Source: Mycolicibacillus koreensis (GTDB taxonomy: Bacteria; Actinomycetota; Actinomycetes; Mycobacteriales; Mycobacteriaceae). Taken from it: a DNA stretch of 64,000 nt. Positions within the stretch are counted from its first letter, which is position 1. Each line of letters opens with the position of its first letter. The translations under genes were made by a program, and so were the position numbers. Shown here in pieces: positions 60,189 through 64,000 of the stretch. The DNA is taken from contig NZ_NCXO01000013.1 of NCBI RefSeq assembly GCF_002104795.1, positions 20,503 through 84,502 on the forward strand, in the 5' to 3' direction. Below the pieces are notes generated by a model, which ran no database searches, was not told the DNA's origin, and saw nothing but the letters and a program-made list of their open reading frames with translations.

Positions 60189-60360
60189 GGCGATAGCTCC
60201 TCACACTCGTCACCGACAACGTCGTGTCGCTGCGGTCTCCTCACCGCGTGATCAAGCACCGCTCAGGAGACGGCCGAGGCGCACCCATCGCACGCGGCAC
60301 CGTGCCGAATGGTAGACCCGCTCGGCCCGGCCCGCCGTCTTATTCGGTGCGAAAAAGGCG

Positions 60361-60384
60361 AAAGGGCCGCATGCGCGGCCCTTT
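60361..60384 (-). terminator. Terminator of tmRNA
   Basis: A perfect 10-bp stem (aaagggccgc / gcggcccttt, loop atgc) lies eight bases past the tmRNA 3' end. On the minus strand it is followed by a U-rich run (cgccttttt). Confidence 0.85.
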
Positions 60385-60391
60385 CAAACGG

Positions 60392-60757
60392 TGGAGCTGC
60401 CGGGAATTGAACCCGGGTCCTCCGGCCTGCCCTCAAGGCTTCTCCGTGCGCAGTTCGCTAGGTCTCTACTCGGATCTCCCGGTCACGCGAACCAGCCGGG
60501 ATGACGATCCCAGTCGCTGTTTGGTGTCCCGACACGTCCCGCGACCGAACGTATCGGTTGATCCCTCTAGATGATGCCAGGGTCCGGGTCGAGGGCGTTC
60601 CCGGTCTGACAGACTAGCTGTCGCTTAGGCAGCGAGAGCGTAGTCGCGCTGATGAGAATCGGCGCTTAATTGGTTGCAACGACGCTTACGGTGGTCTCTT
60701 GCCTGCACCGGCACGCTTCCCTTGATTCGAAGCACGAAGTCGAAACCGTTCAGCCCC
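60392..60757 (-). ncRNA. ssrA: tmRNA
   Basis: The ends pair as the tRNA-like domain: 5' GGGGCTG at 60757-60751 and 3' CAGCTCC with discriminator A at 60392, and a T arm with GGTTCAATTCCC. The tag frame at 60663-60625 encodes ADSHQRDYALAA and a stop, the mycobacterial tag. It rescues stalled ribosomes with SmpB, encoded about 1 kb upstream. Confidence 0.97.
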
Positions 60758-60799
60758 CTGTCTGTGTGGTCGCCCGCCGACCATCGGCAGGACAGTTAC

Positions 60800-60828
60800 A
60801 TCGTACGTGGTGGGTAACGTCGCGTCAC
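60800..60828 (-). promoter_or_regulatory. Possible tmRNA promoter
   Basis: On the minus strand GTGACG (60828-60823) and TACGAT (60805-60800) are separated by exactly 17 bases. Initiation near 60793 would leave a leader of about 35 nt for RNase P removal. The motif match is moderate. Confidence 0.4.
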
Positions 60829-60871
60829 CGCTGAATGTTCCACGCCCGTCGGGGAACCCCGTCCGGTCTGC

Positions 60872-61720
60872 TCACCCCACGGTGATCATGGTCACCGCGA
60901 CCATCGCCAGGACCATGCCGGCGACCTGCCAGCGGTGCACGCGCTCGCGCAGCAGCACGATCGCCAGGACCACCGTGACCGCCGGGTACAGCGAGATCAG
61001 CACGCTGGCCAGCGACAACAGCGCCTTGTGCAACGCCACCAGCATGGTGACGTTGGCGACGGTGTCGAGGACCGCGATCAGCAACGCCAGTCGCAGCGGC
61101 GTCCCGCGCGGCGCGCTCAGGTTGCGACTGGCGGCCGCGAGCACGATGACCAAGATGCTGGCCGCGATCCGGGCGAACAGCAGCGGCCACAGCCGCGACT
61201 GTGCCGGGGTCTGGTCCATGCACACGAAGTTCAATCCCAACGCCAGCCCGGACCCCACGGTGAGCCACGCCACCTTGCCGGTCAGCCAATGCGGGCGGGG
61301 TTCGCTCTCCCCGGCCTCCCGGCTGATCAGCACCACCGCGGCCAGGGCCAGCGCGATTCCGGCGGCCGCAACCGCGCCCGGGCGCTCCCCCAGACCCAGG
61401 CCCACCGCGACCGGAACCGAGGCGTCCACGGTGGCCGACACCGGGGAGATCACCGCAATCGGTCCAGCGCTCAACGCCGCGTAGAACCACCAGATCCCCA
61501 ACGCCTGAGTGATCCCGCCCAACGCGCCCCACAGCACCGCCTCGGTGGTGATCTCGCCACCGGCGGCCACCGCGATGATCCCCAGCAGCATCGCCGCCAC
61601 CGGGGTGGAGATCAGCACCACCCGCAGCGCGGCGACCCGCCGGGAAGCCAGCCCACCGACGAAGTCACTGAAGCCGAAACTGGCCGCCGAGGCCAGCGCG
61701 AACGCCGGCGCGGTGTTCAG
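60872..61720 (-). CDS. EamA-family (DMT) transporter
   Basis: The 282-residue protein has ten predicted helices in two EamA repeats, including [40 protein letters not shown] and [20 protein letters not shown], which ends in the family marker. No ATG, GTG or TTG precedes the first helix in frame. The best available start is CTG at 61720, which overlaps the smpB stop (CTGA). It probably exports a metabolite; the substrate is unknown. Confidence 0.75.
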   Translation of the reverse strand: MNTAPAFALASAASFGFSDFVGGLASRRVAALRVVLISTPVAAMLLGIIAVAAGGEITTEAVLWGALGGITQALGIWWFYAALSAGPIAVISPVSATVDASVPVAVGLGLGERPGAVAAAGIALALAAVVLISREAGESEPRPHWLTGKVAWLTVGSGLALGLNFVCMDQTPAQSRLWPLLFARIAASILVIVLAAASRNLSAPRGTPLRLALLIAVLDTVANVTMLVALHKALLSLASVLISLYPAVTVVLAIVLLRERVHRWQVAGMVLAMVAVTMITVG

Positions 61721-62226
61721 CGCATGCCCTTCGCCCGCTGGCCCAGGGCGCGGGTGATCTCGCGCTGCGCGTCCCGACGCGCCAGGTCCTGCCGCTTGTC
61801 GTGGGCCTGCTTGCCGCGCGCCAAGGCCAACTCCACCTTCACCTTGCCGCCGGTGAAATACAGCGACAGCGGCACCAGGGTGAGGTTGCCGTCGCGAATC
61901 TTGCCGACCAGGGTGTCGATCTGACGCCGATGCAACAGCAGTTTGCGGTTGCGTCGCGGGGCGTGATTGGTCCAGGTTCCGTGGTGATACTCCGGGATGT
62001 GCAGGTTGCGCAGCCACACCTCGCCGTCGTCGACGGTGGCGAACGCATCGACGAGCGAGGCGTGCCCCTCCCGCAGGCTCTTCACCTCGGTGCCGACCAA
62101 CGCCACCCCCGCCTCGAAGACCTCCAGGATGGTGTAGAGGTGCCGGGCCTTGCGGTTGCTGGCGATGATCTGCTTGCCGCCCGCCTGATCACCGCTGCCA
62201 GCCCGCTTGCCCGTTTTGTTGGCCAC
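61717..62226 (-). CDS. smpB: SsrA-binding protein SmpB
   Basis: The 169-residue protein starts at GTG 62226. The OB-fold core matches Smp[35 protein letters not shown] and [14 protein letters not shown]. The basic C-terminal tail ([20 protein letters not shown]) reaches the ribosomal decoding centre. It is N-terminally extended by 20 residues, as in other mycobacteria. It lies one base downstream of ftsX. Confidence 0.96.
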   Translation of the reverse strand: MANKTGKRAGSGDQAGGKQIIASNRKARHLYTILEVFEAGVALVGTEVKSLREGHASLVDAFATVDDGEVWLRNLHIPEYHHGTWTNHAPRRNRKLLLHRRQIDTLVGKIRDGNLTLVPLSLYFTGGKVKVELALARGKQAHDKRQDLARRDAQREITRALGQRAKGMR

Positions 62227-62227
62227 G

Positions 62228-63121
62228 TTAGCGCCGGATGTAGAGCCGCAAGGTCACATAGGCGGTGGCGCCGGCCATAGCCGCACCCACCAGCCACAGC
62301 ACCGGGGCGATGTAGAGCACGTCGGCGTAGTCGATCTTGGCGATGAGGTTGGCGTTGTAGAACTGACTCAGCGCTCTGTCGAGGAAGGCCGCTCGCACGA
62401 TGATCAGCCCGCCCACCGCGATCAGCACCCCGAGGGTGGCCGCCAGCACCGCCTCCACCAGGAATGGCAACTGCGTATACCAGCGGCTGGCGCCGACGAG
62501 ACGCATGATCCCGATCTCGGTGCGCCGCGTGTAGGCGGCCACCTGCACCATGTTGGCGATCAACAGCACCGCACCGATGGCCTGCACCAACGCGACCGCG
62601 AACGCCGCACCGCTCATGCCGTCGAGCACGGCGAACAGCCGGTCGATCAGGTCCTTCTGGTTTCTGACCCCCTGCACCCCGGGCTGGTTACGCAGCGCCT
62701 CGTCGAAGGCGCTGTGTTCCTCGGGGTTCTCCAGTTTGACGATGAACGACGCCGGGAACGCGTCTCGGCTGGCCACCTCCTTGAACTGGGGAATTTTGCG
62801 GATCGCATCCTCGTAGGCGTCGTCAGGGGTGAGGTAGCGCACCGACTTGACGTCGTCACGGGAGTTGATCGCCTCGCGCAGCGCCGTGCACAGCTCGTTT
62901 TTGCAGTCGGGGTCTTGGGTCGATTGGTCCTTGGTCAAAAAGACCTGCGATTCGACGCGGTCGAGGTAGATGGCTCGCGAATGGTCGGCCAGCCGGATCA
63001 CCAGCAGACCGCCGCCGAACAATCCGATCGAGATCGCGGTGGTCAAGATCATCGCGACCGTCATGGTCACGTTGCGGCGCAGGCCGGTGAGGACCTCGCT
63101 GAACAGGAATCCAAAGCGCAC
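62228..63121 (-). CDS. ftsX: Cell-division ABC-like permease FtsX
   Basis: The 297-residue protein has four transmembrane helices, one near residues 20-40 ([20 protein letters not shown]) and three near 170-290. The large first external loop (about 45-165) carries [18 protein letters not shown], which in M. tuberculosis FtsX contacts the peptidoglycan hydrolase RipC. It abuts ftsE. Confidence 0.95.
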   Translation of the reverse strand: MRFGFLFSEVLTGLRRNVTMTVAMILTTAISIGLFGGGLLVIRLADHSRAIYLDRVESQVFLTKDQSTQDPDCKNELCTALREAINSRDDVKSVRYLTPDDAYEDAIRKIPQFKEVASRDAFPASFIVKLENPEEHSAFDEALRNQPGVQGVRNQKDLIDRLFAVLDGMSGAAFAVALVQAIGAVLLIANMVQVAAYTRRTEIGIMRLVGASRWYTQLPFLVEAVLAATLGVLIAVGGLIIVRAAFLDRALSQFYNANLIAKIDYADVLYIAPVLWLVGAAMAGATAYVTLRLYIRR

Positions 63122-63811
63122 TTATCGATCCATTCCGTAGACACCGCGTTGCTCGTCGCGCACCAGCCGGCCCAGGGCGAGCTGCACCACCCGACGTCGC
63201 ATCGAGTCGACGATGTGGTGGTCGTGGGTGGCCATCAACACGGTCGTGCCGGTGCGGTTGATCCGGCCTAACAGGTCCATGATGTCGTTGCTGGTCTCGG
63301 GGTCGAGGTTGCCGGTGGGCTCGTCGGCGAGCAGCACCAGAGGCCGGTTGACGAACGCCCGCGCGATCGCGACCCGTTGTTGCTCACCACCGGAGAGCTC
63401 GTCGGGCAGCCGGCTGGCCTTCCCGGACAAGCCGACCATCTCCAACACCTCCGGAACCACCCGGTTGATGGTGTCGGTGCGTTTGCCGATGACCTCCAGG
63501 GCGAACGCAACATTGTCGAACACGGTCTTTTGCTGCAGCAGCCGGAAATCCTGGAAGACACAGCCCATGACCTGCCGCAACGCCGGGATGTGTCGGCCAG
63601 AGAGCTTGTTGACGTGGAACTTCGACACCCGGATGTCGCCGGTGGTGGGCCGTTCGGCGGCCAGCAGCAGCCGCATGAACGTCGACTTGCCCGACCCGGA
63701 CGGTCCGATGAGGAACACGAACTCGCCCTTGTCGATTTTGACGCTGACGTCATCGAGGGCCGGACGGGCCGACGTCTTGTACTGCTTGCTGACATGGTCG
63801 AGCGTGATCAT
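63122..63811 (-). CDS. ftsE: Cell-division ATPase FtsE
   Basis: ATG 63811 gives 229 residues, the M. tuberculosis length; a GTG one codon earlier is possible. Walker A is GPSGSGKST near 36-44, then signature [14 protein letters not shown], Walker [11 protein letters not shown] and MATHDHH. It powers FtsX to activate cell-wall hydrolysis at division. The first gene seen of an ftsE-ftsX-smpB-transporter run. Confidence 0.96.
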   Translation of the reverse strand: MITLDHVSKQYKTSARPALDDVSVKIDKGEFVFLIGPSGSGKSTFMRLLLAAERPTTGDIRVSKFHVNKLSGRHIPALRQVMGCVFQDFRLLQQKTVFDNVAFALEVIGKRTDTINRVVPEVLEMVGLSGKASRLPDELSGGEQQRVAIARAFVNRPLVLLADEPTGNLDPETSNDIMDLLGRINRTGTTVLMATHDHHIVDSMRRRVVQLALGRLVRDEQRGVYGMDR

Positions 63812-63855
63812 CACGGCACGCAGTGTAACCGCGGCGAGGCCCGCCGCCGGTCAAG

Positions 63856-64000
63856 CTAGCCCGCCGGGGGCGGCGGGACCGCGGGTCCGGGCCCGGCGGT
63901 GGTGGCATTCTCCGGCGCCGGACCCGCCGGTCCGGGCATTCCCGGCGGGAGCGCCGGCGGCTCGGAGGTCGGCGGCGGGAACGGCGGCGGGAACGGCGGG
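63856..64000 (-). CDS. Proline-rich protein, Rv3103c-like (C-terminal fragment)
   Basis: The frame is open from the window edge to TAG at 63856-63858. It encodes a Pro/Gly/Ala-rich tail with PPFPPPFPPPTSEPP and ending in AVPPPPAG. A proline-rich membrane protein lies directly upstream of ftsE in M. tuberculosis. Its start and any membrane helix are outside the window. Confidence 0.65.
   Translation of the reverse strand, partial: PPFPPPFPPPTSEPPALPPGMPGPAGPAPENATTAGPGPAVPPPPAG

Overview
The window is chromosomal DNA from a non-tuberculous member of the Mycobacteriaceae. The GC content is high, GTG and TTG starts are common, and most of the gene order follows the M. tuberculosis block Rv3034c to Rv3103c. 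Familiar markers appear in order: the Rv3034c-Rv3038c genes, echA17, serB2, ctaD, fecB, adhC, nrdF2, nrdE/I/H, cyp136, fadE22, pgmA, the crcB pair, ssrA, smpB, ftsX/ftsE and the start of an Rv3103c-like gene. Gene names come from protein motifs and remembered orthologues; no search was run.

Layout. 1-6641: acyltransferase, PQQ-propeller lipoprotein, RsiV-like secreted protein, two methyltransferases and a secreted histidine phosphatase, a neighbourhood linked in M. tuberculosis to methylglucose lipopolysaccharide. 6837-12292: overlapping echA17, Nudix and ABC-ATPase genes, then serB2 and ctaD. 12439-16785: fecB, an extra DUF4139 gene, adhC. 16883-23242: class Ib ribonucleotide reductase in two transcription units, both with NrdR-box-like sites, separated by a TetR/MenJ-like pair. 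23750-27464: SDR, TetR and cyp136 with a clear operator region, then a lone LeuA-regulatory-domain-like protein. 27694-28860: a CsoR-family regulator without the copper-binding His, an AhpD-like protein and a DUF302 protein behind a perfect palindrome. 28893-34705: poxB, fadE22, a GreA/B-like factor and a DadA-like oxidase. 34943-39804: RDD protein, polytopic membrane protein, large Pro/Ala-rich membrane-anchored protein and a divergent WXG100 protein, which looks like an orphan type VII-related locus. 39933-40864: a GNAT/DUF1778 toxin-antitoxin pair with a four-half-site operator.

40962-53179 is an integrated element of about 12.2 kb in tRNA-Ala(GGC), bounded by a 49-bp direct repeat. It has a tyrosine integrase, an excisionase-like protein, a regulator, a primase-polymerase/SF3 helicase, a possible small terminase and no phage structural genes, so it resembles a phage satellite. 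Its cargo is a single-chain type ISP restriction-modification enzyme of about 1,626 residues and an unrecognised 390-residue protein.

53260-64000 returns to core genes: MFS transporter, pgmA, crcB1/crcB2, DUF488, cobQ, a nitrobindin-like protein, tmRNA with its terminator, an EamA transporter that seems to start at CTG, smpB, ftsX, ftsE and a truncated proline-rich gene at the right edge.
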